Positions 43,644 through 54,201 of a stretch of DNA of 64,000 bases are shown in pieces (within the stretch, counting starts at the first letter, position 1; the number at the start of each line of letters is the position of its first letter). The position numbers and the translations under genes are program-made. The DNA is taken from the NCBI RefSeq assembly GCF_010104355.1, contig NZ_CP044972.1, positions 2,976,001 through 3,040,000 of the forward strand, written 5' to 3'. This DNA comes from Hydrogenophaga sp. PBL-H3. GTDB lineage: Bacteria; Pseudomonadota; Gammaproteobacteria; Burkholderiales; Burkholderiaceae_C. The notes beneath the pieces are model-generated. The model saw only the letters and a list, made by a program, of their open reading frames with translations. It had not been told where the DNA came from and searched no databases.

Positions 43644-44300
43644 TCAGAACTCAGCGTCGAGTTCATCGATGTCATCCGGTTCAGCCTCCGCAGCCGCCAC
43701 CCACTCCTTCATCGCCGGCAACGCCATGATGGTGTCGCAATACGCCACACACACCTCGTCGATCGCCACCCCGTAGGTGATGAAACGCGTGACCACCGGC
43801 GCAAACATCGCGTCCGCCATGCAGGGCTTGGCGCCAAACAGGTAAGGGCCGCCGTAGGTCTCCAGACACTCCATCCAGATCGCCTCGATGCGGTCGATGT
43901 CCGTCTGCGCGCGCGACCAGAGTTTGAAGTTCGGGAAGTGGGCCTTGATGTTCATCGGCAACGACGAACGCATGGAACTGAAGCCCGAATGCATCTCGCC
44001 ACAGATGGCCCGGCAGTGCGCGCGTGCCGCGCGGTCGGCCGGCAACAGGCCCGCCTTGGGCTTGATCTCGTTGAGGTATTCGCCAATGGCCAGCGTGTCC
44101 CACACGTGAATCCCTTGGTGCTCCAGCGCCGGCACCCGCATGGAGGCCGAGAGCAACAGCATCTCGGCCTTCATGGCCGGGTCGTCGGGGGAAATGACTT
44201 TCTCGGTGAACTCCAGCTTGGCCAGCCGCGCCATCAGCCAGCCCCGCAAGGCCCAGGCACCGTAGTTCTTGCTGCTGATCGTGAGTACCGTGGTGGTCAT
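43644..44300 (-). CDS. Glutathione S-transferase family protein
   Basis: A 218-residue two-domain GST: thioredoxin-like N-terminus (SSKNYGAWALRGWLMARLAK; SMRVPALEHQGIHVWDTLAI with the cis-Pro and glutathione-binding residues) and a helical C-terminal domain. Strong GAGGAG site before the ATG at 44298-44300. Substrate unknown. It is divergent from the PHA depolymerase gene. Confidence 0.85.
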   Translation of the reverse strand: MTTTVLTISSKNYGAWALRGWLMARLAKLEFTEKVISPDDPAMKAEMLLLSASMRVPALEHQGIHVWDTLAIGEYLNEIKPKAGLLPADRAARAHCRAICGEMHSGFSSMRSSLPMNIKAHFPNFKLWSRAQTDIDRIEAIWMECLETYGGPYLFGAKPCMADAMFAPVVTRFITYGVAIDEVCVAYCDTIMALPAMKEWVAAAEAEPDDIDELDAEF

Positions 44301-44433
44301 GACTTGCTCCTCGTTGACCCTGCTCTGAGCAAGGGCTGTGCCACAAAAGTGCTCGGCTGCGCACCGGGGCGGTGCGGCAGCGGCTGGCGCGTTACTTGCC
44401 TGCACCCGTTGACGTTGTTTCAGGATTTCACAC

Positions 44434-45645
<1,212 letters not shown>

Positions 45646-45660
45646 AACCTTTGACCCATG

Positions 45661-45689
45661 AAAAACGCCCCGACATGCGGGGCGTTTTT
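45661..45689. terminator. Bidirectional terminator between phaZ and the CBS gene
   Basis: AAAAACGCCCC, a five-base loop, GGGGCGTTTTT: an almost perfect hairpin with A-run and T-run, serving both converging genes. Confidence 0.88.
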
Positions 45690-45706
45690 CATGGGGTCTG
45701 TGCGGA

Positions 45707-46174
45707 TCAGCGCGCAGGTGCAGCGGGCTGCGCCTCGTCTTCGGCCGGCCAGTCGCGGATGTAGGCCTTGAGCATCTGGTTCTCGAAATTCTGGCTGTCC
45801 ACCACCGCCTTGGCCACGTCGTAGAAGCTGATCACGCCCATGAGCATCTTGTTGTCCATCACCGGCATGTAGCGGGTGTGCCGCTCCAGCATCATGGGGC
45901 GCACCTGCTCCAGCTCGGTTTCGGGGGTGCAGGTCATCGGGTGGTCGTCCATCACGGTGCGCACGGTCTTCTCGCCAAGCGCTCCACCGTTGCGCGCCAG
46001 CGTGTGGATGACCTCACGGAACGTCAACATGCCGACCAGTTCGCCGTGTTCCATCACGGCCAGCGAACCGATGTCGAACTGGGACATCGTCTCCACCGCG
46101 CGGTGCAACGTCTCAAGCGGGTGGGTGGTGTAGAGCGTGCCGCCCTTGACGCGAAGGATGTCGCTGACTTTCAT
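45707..46174 (-). CDS. CBS-domain pair protein
   Basis: A 155-residue protein made of two CBS motifs (about 8-62 and 76-132: SLAVMEHGELVGMLTFREV; YMPVMDNKMLMGVISFYDV), a Bateman module that usually binds adenosyl nucleotides and regulates a partner. A GGAG site precedes the ATG at 46172-46174. No attached enzyme or channel domain; the partner is unknown. Divergent from metY. Confidence 0.85.
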   Translation of the reverse strand: MKVSDILRVKGGTLYTTHPLETLHRAVETMSQFDIGSLAVMEHGELVGMLTFREVIHTLARNGGALGEKTVRTVMDDHPMTCTPETELEQVRPMMLERHTRYMPVMDNKMLMGVISFYDVAKAVVDSQNFENQMLKAYIRDWPAEDEAQPAAPAR

Positions 46175-46305
46175 GTCTGGTCTCCTGTTTCTGGTGGTGT
46201 CCCCAGCAAGGCTGGCGTCCGTGCAATATACCCCCACAATACCGCTCAAAACCAGTGCGCGCCAGCCCTTGGCGAGACAGCACGGCCCTCCGAGGAGACT
46301 TCCCC

Positions 46306-47616
46306 ATGTCCGGTTATTCAGACCCTGGCTTCGACACGCTCGCGCTGCACGCGGGCGCCGCACCCGACCCCACCACTGGCGCGCGCGCCGTGCCGATCCA
46401 CCTCACCACCTCCTTCGTGTTCGAGTCAAGCGACCACGCAGCAGCCCTGTTCAACTTGGAGCGCGCGGGCCATGTGTACAGCCGCATCAGCAACCCGACC
46501 AACGCGGTGTTCGAGCAGCGCATGGCCGCGCTCGAAGGCGGCATCGGCGCCATTGCCACCGCCAGCGGCCAGGCCGCGCTGCACCTGAGCGTGGCCACGC
46601 TCATGGGCGCTGGCTCGCACATCGTGGCCAGCACCGCGCTCTACGGCGGCAGCCAGAACCTGCTGCACTACACGATGCGCCGCTTCGGCATCGAGACCAC
46701 CTTCGTCAAGCCCGGCGACATTGATGGATGGCGCGCTGCGGTGCGGCCCAACACCCGGCTTTTCTTCGGCGAAACCGTGGGCAACCCCGGGCTGGACGTG
46801 CTGGACATCCCCACGGTCTCGCAGATCGCACACGAGGCCGGCGTGCCGCTGCTGGTGGACTCCACGCTCACCACGCCCTACCTCATCAAACCCTTCGAGC
46901 TCGGTGCCGACCTGGTCTACCACTCGGCCACCAAATTCCTGAGCGGCCACGGCACCGTGATCGGCGGTGTGGTGGTGGACGCGGGCAGCTTCGACTGGGA
47001 AAAGTCGGGGCGCTTTCCCGAGCTCACCGAGGCCTACGCCGGCTTTCACAACATGGTCTTCAGCGAAGAAAGCACGGTGGGCGCCTTCCTGCTGCGCGCG
47101 CGCCGCGAGGGCCTGCGCGACTTCGGCGCCTGCCTCTCGCCGCACAGCGCGTGGCTGATCCTGCAAGGCATCGAAACACTCTCGCTGCGCATGGACCGCC
47201 ACATGAGCAACACGGAAAAAGTGGTGCAGGTTCTCGCCAGCCACCCGCTGGTGAGCCGCGTGGGCCACCCGCTGCTGGAGAGCCACCCCAGCCACGCCCT
47301 GGCGGGCAAGCTGCTGCGCTTTGGCGCCAAGGGCGCGGGCTCGGTGTTCAGCTTCGACATCAAAGGCAGCCGCGAACAGGGCAAGGCATTCATCGAAGCG
47401 CTCAAGATCTTCAGCCACCTGGCCAACGTGGGCGACTGCCGCTCGCTGGTGATCCACCCGGCCAGCACCACGCACTTCCGCATGAGCGACGAGGCGCTGG
47501 CCGCCGGGGGCATCGGCCCCGGCACGATCCGCCTGTCCATCGGCCTGGAAGACCCGGACGACCTGATCGACGACTTGAAGCGCGCGCTCAAGGCGGCCGA
47601 GAAAGCCGGAGCCTGA
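46306..47616 (+). CDS. metY: O-acetylhomoserine/O-succinylhomoserine sulfhydrylase
   Basis: A 436-residue PLP enzyme of the Cys/Met metabolism family that makes homocysteine from activated homoserine and sulfide. YSRISNPT (about 65), the PLP lysine Lys210 in SATKFLSGHG and the length (MetY-like, longer than MetB/MetC) support the call; MetZ is the alternative. GAGGAG lies 9 bases before the ATG at 46306. No SAM or SAH riboswitch is seen in the 131-base leader. Confidence 0.87.
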   Translation: MSGYSDPGFDTLALHAGAAPDPTTGARAVPIHLTTSFVFESSDHAAALFNLERAGHVYSRISNPTNAVFEQRMAALEGGIGAIATASGQAALHLSVATLMGAGSHIVASTALYGGSQNLLHYTMRRFGIETTFVKPGDIDGWRAAVRPNTRLFFGETVGNPGLDVLDIPTVSQIAHEAGVPLLVDSTLTTPYLIKPFELGADLVYHSATKFLSGHGTVIGGVVVDAGSFDWEKSGRFPELTEAYAGFHNMVFSEESTVGAFLLRARREGLRDFGACLSPHSAWLILQGIETLSLRMDRHMSNTEKVVQVLASHPLVSRVGHPLLESHPSHALAGKLLRFGAKGAGSVFSFDIKGSREQGKAFIEALKIFSHLANVGDCRSLVIHPASTTHFRMSDEALAAGGIGPGTIRLSIGLEDPDDLIDDLKRALKAAEKAGA

Positions 47617-47618
47617 CC

Positions 47619-48437
47619 ATGTACCTCAACGTCAATGGCGCCCCCACCTACTGCTACACCGGCGGCAAAGCCTTCGATGCGGCCAAACCCACCGTGGTCT
47701 TCGTCCACGGTGTGCTCAACGACCACAGCGTCTGGGGGCTGCAAAGCCGCTACCTCGCCCACCATGGCTGGAACGTGCTGGCGGTGGACCTGCCAGGCCA
47801 CTGCAAGAGCGATGGCGAAGCCCCCGCCTCGGTGGAGGCCGCAGCCGATTTCGTGGTGGCGCTGCTCGACGCCGCGGGCGTGCAGAAGGCCGCGCTGGTC
47901 GGCCACAGCTGGGGCTCGCTGATCGCGCTTGAGGCTGCAGCAAGGCTGAAAGACCGTGCGAGCCACCTGGTGCTGGTGGGCACGGCCTACCCCATGAAGG
48001 TCTCGCCAGCCCTGATCGAAGCAGCCCTCAACGAGCCCGAGAAGGGCCTGAAGATGATCAACGTGTTCTCGCGCAGCACGCTGGCCGCGCCACCGTCCTC
48101 GCTCGGGCCCGGCACCTGGGTCTATGGAACCAGCCTGGCGTTGGGCCGTCGCGTGCTGCGCAGCAACACGAAGGTCAATGTGTTTCACCGTGGCTTCGTG
48201 GCCTGCGGCAGCTATGCAGGCGGTGAAGCGGCCGTGGCGCAGATCACCTGCCCGGTGCTGTTTTTGCTGGGCGGCCAAGACCAGATGACACACCCCAAGG
48301 CCGCGCAAGGCCTGATCGCGGCGGCCAGGGCCAAGGGCCTGCGCGTGTCGGTCACCAGCGTGCCGGTGGGTCACCACCAGATGACCGAAGCGCCCGAGGA
48401 AACCCTGATGGCCATGCGCAACTTCCTGGCCACCTGA
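47619..48437 (+). CDS. Alpha/beta hydrolase
   Basis: A 272-residue cytoplasmic hydrolase. Nucleophile elbow GHSWGS (Ser97), oxyanion HGVLNDHSVWG (30-40), acid Asp in LGGQDQMTH (about 223) and His in VGHHQMTE (about 253). Starts two bases after the metY stop, so it is translationally linked to it. Substrate unknown; link to methionine synthesis not obvious. Confidence 0.85.
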   Translation: MYLNVNGAPTYCYTGGKAFDAAKPTVVFVHGVLNDHSVWGLQSRYLAHHGWNVLAVDLPGHCKSDGEAPASVEAAADFVVALLDAAGVQKAALVGHSWGSLIALEAAARLKDRASHLVLVGTAYPMKVSPALIEAALNEPEKGLKMINVFSRSTLAAPPSSLGPGTWVYGTSLALGRRVLRSNTKVNVFHRGFVACGSYAGGEAAVAQITCPVLFLLGGQDQMTHPKAAQGLIAAARAKGLRVSVTSVPVGHHQMTEAPEETLMAMRNFLAT

Positions 48438-48440
48438 GCC

Positions 48441-48674
48441 TCACTTCACGCACTGCAGCTGGCTGCTGTCCTTGCCGGAAGACGGTGGCACGGTGATCAC
48501 ACAGGACATGGCGCCGCACATGCAATGCACCACGCTGGCTCCACCCGTGACCACCAGCGTGGGTGCCGAACACTGGCAGGCCGGTGCCGACATGACGCTT
48601 TGCGCCCAGGCCGGCGCGGTCTGAAACGAGAGTGCCAGCACCCACACGGACAGTCGAGAAATGCAGGAAGTCAT
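48441..48674 (-). CDS. Small secreted Cys-rich protein
   Basis: A 77-residue protein with a clear signal peptide (SRLSVWVLALSFQTAPAWA, cleavage before QS) and a mature part of about 53 residues with six cysteines, including two CxC motifs (ACQCS and HCMCG). AAGGAG lies 6 bases before the ATG at 48672-48674. Metal binding or a disulfide-stabilised periplasmic role is possible; no family was recognised. Convergent with the hydrolase gene (3-base gap). Confidence 0.65.
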   Translation of the reverse strand: MTSCISRLSVWVLALSFQTAPAWAQSVMSAPACQCSAPTLVVTGGASVVHCMCGAMSCVITVPPSSGKDSSQLQCVK

Positions 48675-48764
48675 GAAGTTCTCCTTGATTCACCAACGCC
48701 ACCATCAGCGCTGCCTCGCATGCTACGCCGCTGCTTCGTTGCCCCGAGCACCTGTTTCGATCCC

Positions 48765-50048
48765 ATGAGCTTCGACATCACGCCACCCATGACCCTCGCC
48801 CGGGCCCACGAGATCGCCGCGTCTTTTGATCTGCGCGCGCTCACGCCTGAATTCCTGGCCAACCCCTACCTGGTGTACGCCGCGTTGCGCAACAGCGAGC
48901 CGGTGCGCCGCATGCCCGACGGTTCGGTGTTTCTCACGCGCTGCGCCGACCTGATGGCGGTGTACCGCGATGCGCAGACCTTCAGCTCCGACAAACAGGT
49001 CGAGTTCGCGCCCAAGTACGGCGTGGGTTCCCCGCTGTTCGAGCACCACACCACCAGCCTGGTGTTCAACGACCCTCCGCTGCACACCCGCGTGCGCCGC
49101 CTGATCATGGGCGCGCTCACGCGCCGGGCGATCGCCGACATGGAGCCGGGTCTGATCACGCTGGTCGACAGCCTGCTGGACTCGCTGGCCGAGCGTGGCG
49201 GCGGCGACCTGATTGAAGACTTCGCCTCGGCCATTCCGGTGGAGATCATCGGCAACCTGCTCGATGTGCCGCACCCGGACCGCGGCCCACTGCGCGCCTG
49301 GTCACTCGCCATCCTGGGCGCGCTGGAGCCCACCCTCACGCCGCAACAGCAGGCCCTGGGCAACGCGGCCGTGACCGACATGCTGACCTACCTGCGCACG
49401 CTGGTGGAACAGCGCCGCCAGCACCCCGGCGACCCGGAGCGCGACGTGCTCACGCGGTTGATCCAGGGCGAGGCTGGCGGTGAGCAGCTGAGCGAAGTCG
49501 AGCTGCTGCAGAACTGCATCTTCCTGCTCAACGCCGGTCACGAGACCACCACCAACCTGATCGGCAACGGTCTGATCGCCTTGCAGGAACACCCGCAGGC
49601 GCGCCATTTTTTGCACACGGCGTTGAAGCAGACAGAAGGTGACACCACTGCACAAGAGATGGTGCTCGCCCGCGCGGTCGACGAGTTCCTGCGCTTCGAA
49701 TCGTCGAACCAGCTGGGCAACCGACGCGCGGTGAAAGACACACAGGTGGGGGGTGTGGAACTGGCCGCCGGGACGCTGGTGACGCTGTGCATCGGCGCGG
49801 CCAACCGCGACCCCGCGCAGTTCACCGACCCCGAAGTGCTGGACCTCGCGCGCGAGGGCAACAAGCACCTGGCCTTCGGCTTCGGCATCCACCAGTGCGC
49901 GGGCCTGAGCCTGGCGCGGCTGGAGGGACGCATTGCCATCGGCCGCTTCCTGCAGCGCTTCCCCGACTTCCGCCTGACCGAGGCTCCACTGCGTGGTGGC
50001 CGCGCGCGGTTTCGCGGCTTCCTGCACGCACCGTTCTCGGTGGCGTGA
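48765..50048 (+). CDS. Cytochrome P450
   Basis: A 427-residue soluble bacterial P450. The I-helix is NAGHETTTN (oxygen activation), the K-helix ExxR is EFLRFES, and the heme loop FGFGIHQCAGLSLAR carries the thiolate Cys378. An in-frame ATG 45 bases upstream (48720) is possible. Ferredoxin and reductase genes are not adjacent. Substrate unknown; CYP107-like fatty-acid or terpenoid hydroxylases are similar in general layout. Confidence 0.9.
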   Translation: MSFDITPPMTLARAHEIAASFDLRALTPEFLANPYLVYAALRNSEPVRRMPDGSVFLTRCADLMAVYRDAQTFSSDKQVEFAPKYGVGSPLFEHHTTSLVFNDPPLHTRVRRLIMGALTRRAIADMEPGLITLVDSLLDSLAERGGGDLIEDFASAIPVEIIGNLLDVPHPDRGPLRAWSLAILGALEPTLTPQQQALGNAAVTDMLTYLRTLVEQRRQHPGDPERDVLTRLIQGEAGGEQLSEVELLQNCIFLLNAGHETTTNLIGNGLIALQEHPQARHFLHTALKQTEGDTTAQEMVLARAVDEFLRFESSNQLGNRRAVKDTQVGGVELAAGTLVTLCIGAANRDPAQFTDPEVLDLAREGNKHLAFGFGIHQCAGLSLARLEGRIAIGRFLQRFPDFRLTEAPLRGGRARFRGFLHAPFSVA

Positions 50049-50055
50049 AGGCGCT

Positions 50056-51342
50056 TCAGCCCGAGGCGACCGAGGGGCCTTCGGCCAGCTCCTGGACCAA
50101 CGGCGGCGATGGCGTGGCCGCAAGCGCCTGCGCCAGGGTGAGCCGGGCCCAGTGGCTCTCGGACCAGAAGCGCGCGGTGTTCGACTGGCGCGCCAGCAGC
50201 AGGCGGTCCACCAGCGGCGCCATCAGCGTGTCGCCAGGGACCACCAGCAACACATAACGTTCGCCGTCTTCGTCGAGCCGGCCCAGCCAGTCGAGCGACA
50301 CCAGCGTGGCCACAGGCTCTTCCAGCTGCAAGGCATCCACCCGCAGCACCTGGGCCAGAGCCTCCAGGCTCAGGCCCTTGGGCGCGGTGTCGCGCGCGGT
50401 GTGCAGTTGCTCCAGCACCTCCAGCGCCAGCTGAAAACTCCAGCCCGGCGAATCTCCGCGCCGTGCGATGCCCGACAGCAAGCTGGGCAGGTACGCCGCC
50501 ACCACCGCACCCAGCAGCACGATCACCCAGGCCACGTAGAACCACACCAGCAAGATCGGAACCGTGGCAAACGTGCCGTAGACCACCGAGTAGGTGGGCA
50601 CCTGCGCGAGGTACCAGGCCAGCAGCTTCTTGGCCATCTCCAGCCCGGTGCCCACGAACAAGGCCCCCACCAGGGCGTGGCTCCAGCGCACCCGGGTGTT
50701 GGGCACATAGCGGTAGAGCGCGGCCAGGCCCACCGTGAGCAGGATGAACTGCACCGTGCCCAGCAGGAAGCGCACACCGCCAGGCACGTCGGCCACCACG
50801 TCGCGCGAGAGGGTGATCGCATAGGTCGTCACGGTCAGGCTGCCGGCCAGCAACAACGGTCCCAGGGTGAGCACCGCCCAGTACACCAGCACCCGCTGGG
50901 TGAAAGAGCGGGGCTGGCGCACGCGCCAGATGTCGTTGAGCTTGCGGTCGATGGTGAGGATCAGTGCAAGCGCCGTGACCAGCAGCACCAGCGCGCCCGC
51001 CCAGCCCATCTGGCCGGCCTTGTTGGCGAACTGGTTGAGGTAACTGAACACCTGCTTGGCAATGTCGGGTGGCACCAGGCTTTGCACCAGCCAGCGCTGC
51101 AGCGTGACCTGCAGCCGGTCGAACATGGGAAACGCGCTGAAGATGGCCAGCGCCACCGTGAACAGGGGCACCAGCGAGATGGTCGTGGTGAAGGTCAGGC
51201 TGCTGGCGGTGATGCCCAGGCGGTCCTCGCGGAAGCGTTCGCGCAGGGTGATGGCGGTGTTGGCCCAAGGGAAGTTCAAGGCGTCGCGCCACAGGGCGCG
51301 AGCGAGGGTTTCCAGGGCACGCAGGCGCTCGTTGAAGGTCAT
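50056..51342 (-). CDS. YihY/BrkB-family inner-membrane protein
   Basis: A 428-residue protein with six membrane helices in the first 300 residues (GITASSLTFTTTISLVPLFT; VPILLVWFYVAWVIVLLGA), the family once misnamed ribonuclease BN. The C-terminal cytoplasmic part (LSLEALAQVLRVDALQLEEP) looks like a small winged helix, as in beta-proteobacterial members. Function not established. Divergent from the DUF2069 gene. Confidence 0.87.
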   Translation of the reverse strand: MTFNERLRALETLARALWRDALNFPWANTAITLRERFREDRLGITASSLTFTTTISLVPLFTVALAIFSAFPMFDRLQVTLQRWLVQSLVPPDIAKQVFSYLNQFANKAGQMGWAGALVLLVTALALILTIDRKLNDIWRVRQPRSFTQRVLVYWAVLTLGPLLLAGSLTVTTYAITLSRDVVADVPGGVRFLLGTVQFILLTVGLAALYRYVPNTRVRWSHALVGALFVGTGLEMAKKLLAWYLAQVPTYSVVYGTFATVPILLVWFYVAWVIVLLGAVVAAYLPSLLSGIARRGDSPGWSFQLALEVLEQLHTARDTAPKGLSLEALAQVLRVDALQLEEPVATLVSLDWLGRLDEDGERYVLLVVPGDTLMAPLVDRLLLARQSNTARFWSESHWARLTLAQALAATPSPPLVQELAEGPSVASG

Positions 51343-51377
51343 CCCGGTATCATGCCACCTGCTCTTTCTCCCCCGCC

Positions 51378-51866
51378 ATGCCCCACATTTCTACCCCCTC
51401 CACCCCCGACGCCCACCCCCTTGCACAGGGGGATCCAGCACGCGCCATCAACGCCACGCGCTGGCTTGCCGTGGCCAGCCTGCTGGGCCTGATCGTGCTG
51501 GGCTTTCTCTGGGAAATGTGGCTGGCACCGCTGCGCGAGGGCGGCTCGTGGCTGGTCCTCAAGGTGCTGCCCCTCACCATCCCGCTGGCCGGCCTGCTGA
51601 AAAACCGCATGTACACCTACCGCTGGGTCAGCCTGATCGTGTGGCTGTACTTCACCGAAGGTGTGGTGCGCGCCACCAGCGACACCGGCCCCTCGGTCTG
51701 GCTGGCACTGGTCCAGACGCTGCTGTGCGTGGCGCTGTTTGTGGCCTGCGCCCTGCACGTGCGCATCCGCCTGCGCGCGGCCGGCAAGGAAGCCGTGGCG
51801 GCCGACGTGGCCAGCGCCACTGCCGCCGCGCAAGGCACGGCGCCCATCTCACCGGCACAACCATGA
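51378..51866 (+). CDS. DUF2069 membrane protein
   Basis: A 162-residue protein with about four helices (LAVASLLGLIVLGFLWEMW; LKVLPLTIPLAGLLKNRMYT; WVSLIVWLYFTEGVVRA), the DUF2069 pattern of betaproteobacteria. Its stop overlaps the start of the next gene (ATGA). First gene of the compact run leading through thyA and folA to xth. Confidence 0.85.
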   Translation: MPHISTPSTPDAHPLAQGDPARAINATRWLAVASLLGLIVLGFLWEMWLAPLREGGSWLVLKVLPLTIPLAGLLKNRMYTYRWVSLIVWLYFTEGVVRATSDTGPSVWLALVQTLLCVALFVACALHVRIRLRAAGKEAVAADVASATAAAQGTAPISPAQP

Positions 51867-53299
51867 GCCCGCAACACCTCGACCTGCTGACGGAACTGCG
51901 TGAGGCTGTGGGTGCCATGCACGTGCTCACGCACGAAGACCCGGCCACCGATCTGTCGGCCTGGGAGCAAGACTGGCGCAAACGCGCGCACGGCCGGGCA
52001 CTCGCCGTGGTGCGCCCTGGCAGCACGGTCGAGGTGGCTGCCGTGGTGCGGGCCTGCGCACGGGCGGGCGCATCGCTCGTGCCCCAGGGCGGCAACACCG
52101 GCCTGGTGGTGGGCTCGGTGCCCGACGCATCGGGCACGCAGGTGGTGCTGAGCCTCATGCGCCTGAACACCGTGCGCGCCCTTGACCCAGCCAACCTCAC
52201 CATGACGGTGGAGGCGGGCTGCGTGCTGCAAGCCCTGCAGGACACGGCAGAAAAGGCAGGCTTCCTGTTCCCCCTGAGCCTGGCGGCCGAAGGCAGCTGC
52301 AGCATCGGCGGCAACCTCGCCACCAACGCCGGCGGCACGCAGGTGGTGCGCTACGGCAATGCGCGCGACCTGTGCCTGGGCCTGGAGGTGGTGACCGCCC
52401 AGGGCGAGGTGTGGCAAGGCCTGAGTGGCCTGCGCAAGGACAACACCGGCTACGACCTGCGCGACCTGTTCGTGGGCAGCGAAGGAACGCTGGGCGTGAT
52501 CACCGCCGCCACACTCAAGCTGTACCCGCTGCCCGCCGCGCAGCTCACGGCCTGGGCGGCCCTGCCCACGCTGGACGCCGCCGTGGCCCTGCTGGGGCTG
52601 GCGCACCAGCACCTGGGCGCAGGCCTCACCGGCTTCGAGGTCATGGGGCAGTTTGCGCTGAGCCTGGTGGACAAGCACATGCCTCAGTTGCGCGTGCCGC
52701 TGTGGCAAGACACACCCTACTGTGTGTTACTGGAAAACAGCGACAGCGAATCCGAAGAACACGCCCGCGCCCAGTTCGAGCGGCTGCTGGAAACCGCCTT
52801 CGAGCAGGGTCTGGTGAGCGACGCGGTGGTGGCCGAGAGCCTGGCGCAAGCCCATGCGCTCTGGCATATCCGCGAAAGCATCCCCCTGGCGCAGGCCGAA
52901 GAAGGCCTGAACATCAAGCACGACATCAGCATCCCGGTCTCGCGCATCCCGGCCTTCTGCGCCGAGACCGACGCTTTGTTGCAGCGCGAGATCCCGGGCG
53001 TTCGGCTGGTCAATTTCGGCCACCTGGGCGACGGCAACCTCCACTACAACGTGCAGGCGCCCGCCGGCGGTGATGCCAAAAACTTCCTGAGCGAACAGGA
53101 AACGCGCGTGAACACGCTGGTCTTCGACGCCGTGGCGCGCTACCATGGCTCGATCAGCGCCGAGCACGGCGTGGGCAGCCTCAAGGCCGACCACCTGCCC
53201 CACTACAAGGACCCGGTTGCACTGGGTCTGATGCGGGCCATCAAGCAGGCGCTGGACCCGCACAACCTCATGAACCCTGGCCGCGTCCTCACACCATGA
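51863..53299 (+). CDS. FAD-binding oxidoreductase, D-2-hydroxyglutarate dehydrogenase type
   Basis: A 478-residue flavoprotein of the VAO/GlcD family: FAD-binding segment (VVRPGSTVEVAAVV, PQGGNTGLVVGSVP, GGNLATNAGG) and a C-terminal FAD-oxidase domain (VNFGHLGDGNLHYNV, SAEHGVGSLKADHL, LDPHNLMNPG). It would oxidise a D-2-hydroxy acid, most likely D-lactate or D-2-hydroxyglutarate. Overlaps both neighbours by 4 bases. Confidence 0.88.
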   Translation: MSPQHLDLLTELREAVGAMHVLTHEDPATDLSAWEQDWRKRAHGRALAVVRPGSTVEVAAVVRACARAGASLVPQGGNTGLVVGSVPDASGTQVVLSLMRLNTVRALDPANLTMTVEAGCVLQALQDTAEKAGFLFPLSLAAEGSCSIGGNLATNAGGTQVVRYGNARDLCLGLEVVTAQGEVWQGLSGLRKDNTGYDLRDLFVGSEGTLGVITAATLKLYPLPAAQLTAWAALPTLDAAVALLGLAHQHLGAGLTGFEVMGQFALSLVDKHMPQLRVPLWQDTPYCVLLENSDSESEEHARAQFERLLETAFEQGLVSDAVVAESLAQAHALWHIRESIPLAQAEEGLNIKHDISIPVSRIPAFCAETDALLQREIPGVRLVNFGHLGDGNLHYNVQAPAGGDAKNFLSEQETRVNTLVFDAVARYHGSISAEHGVGSLKADHLPHYKDPVALGLMRAIKQALDPHNLMNPGRVLTP

Positions 53300-54201
53300 T
53301 CCGCCGACACCTGCTCCGCCTCCTGCTGGCGCTGGCGCTCGCTGCCGCGGGGCAGGCGCACGCGGTGGATGCGGCCCAGCGCCAGGCCTGGCGAGATCAG
53401 GCACAGGCTTTCGAGCATGGCGAAGGCGTGAAGCGGGACACCGAGGCAGCCATCGGCCTGTATTGCCAGGCCGCTCTGGCGGGCGACGCGACCTCGGCCT
53501 ACAACCTGGGCTGGATCTACGCCAACGGCCGCGGTGTGGCGCGCAACGATGGTTATGCCGCGCACTGGTTCGCTCGCGCCGCGCTGCTCGGCGACACCAA
53601 GGCCGAGGCGATGTTCAACCGCCTGGCCACGCAGGCCGACAAACCCGAGTGCGTTCAGCTGGCCGAAAGAAGCGACCTGCAAAAGGCCAATGAAGCCAGA
53701 CAGGCGGCCGAAGTGACCGAGCTTGCCACCCGCTACCAGACCCTCGTGGACACACCCGAGGAGCAGCGCATCATGAAGATCGTGCACAAGCTGGCGCCGC
53801 AGTTCGGCATTCAGCCGGGTCTGGCGTTCGCGGTGATCCGCGCTGAATCCAACTTCAACGTCAACGCGCTCTCCGACAAGAATGCGCAGGGCCTGATGCA
53901 GCTCATCCCCGAGACGGCGGCGCGCTTTCGTGTGCGCAAGCCGTTCGACGCCGAGCAGAACATCCGCGGCGGCCTGTCGTACCTGCAGTGGCTGCTGGCC
54001 TATTTCAGGGGCGACGTGCCCCTGGTGCTGGCCGCCTACAACGCCGGCGAAGGCACGGTCGACCGCTACCGCGGCGTGCCGCCCTACCCCGAGACTCAGG
54101 GCTACATCAAACGCATCCAGCAGGTATTCGCGCTGCAGCACCACCCGTTCGACGCCCGCATCACATCCCCTTCACCGGCCCTGCCTTTGCGCCTTCCATG
54201 A
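53296..54201 (+). CDS. Lytic transglycosylase with Sel1 repeats
   Basis: A 301-residue periplasmic enzyme. Signal peptide ([16 protein letters not shown]), two Sel1-like repeats ([40 protein letters not shown]), then an SLT domain with catalytic Glu in [22 protein letters not shown] and [14 protein letters not shown]. It cleaves peptidoglycan glycan strands. Start and stop overlap neighbouring genes (ATGA at both ends). Confidence 0.88.
   Translation: MIRRHLLRLLLALALAAAGQAHAVDAAQRQAWRDQAQAFEHGEGVKRDTEAAIGLYCQAALAGDATSAYNLGWIYANGRGVARNDGYAAHWFARAALLGDTKAEAMFNRLATQADKPECVQLAERSDLQKANEARQAAEVTELATRYQTLVDTPEEQRIMKIVHKLAPQFGIQPGLAFAVIRAESNFNVNALSDKNAQGLMQLIPETAARFRVRKPFDAEQNIRGGLSYLQWLLAYFRGDVPLVLAAYNAGEGTVDRYRGVPPYPETQGYIKRIQQVFALQHHPFDARITSPSPALPLRLP

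Noticed and set aside
46175..46305. Possible SAM or SAH riboswitch before metY
   Set aside because: No SAM-II, SAM-I or SAH aptamer core recognised in the 131-base leader.
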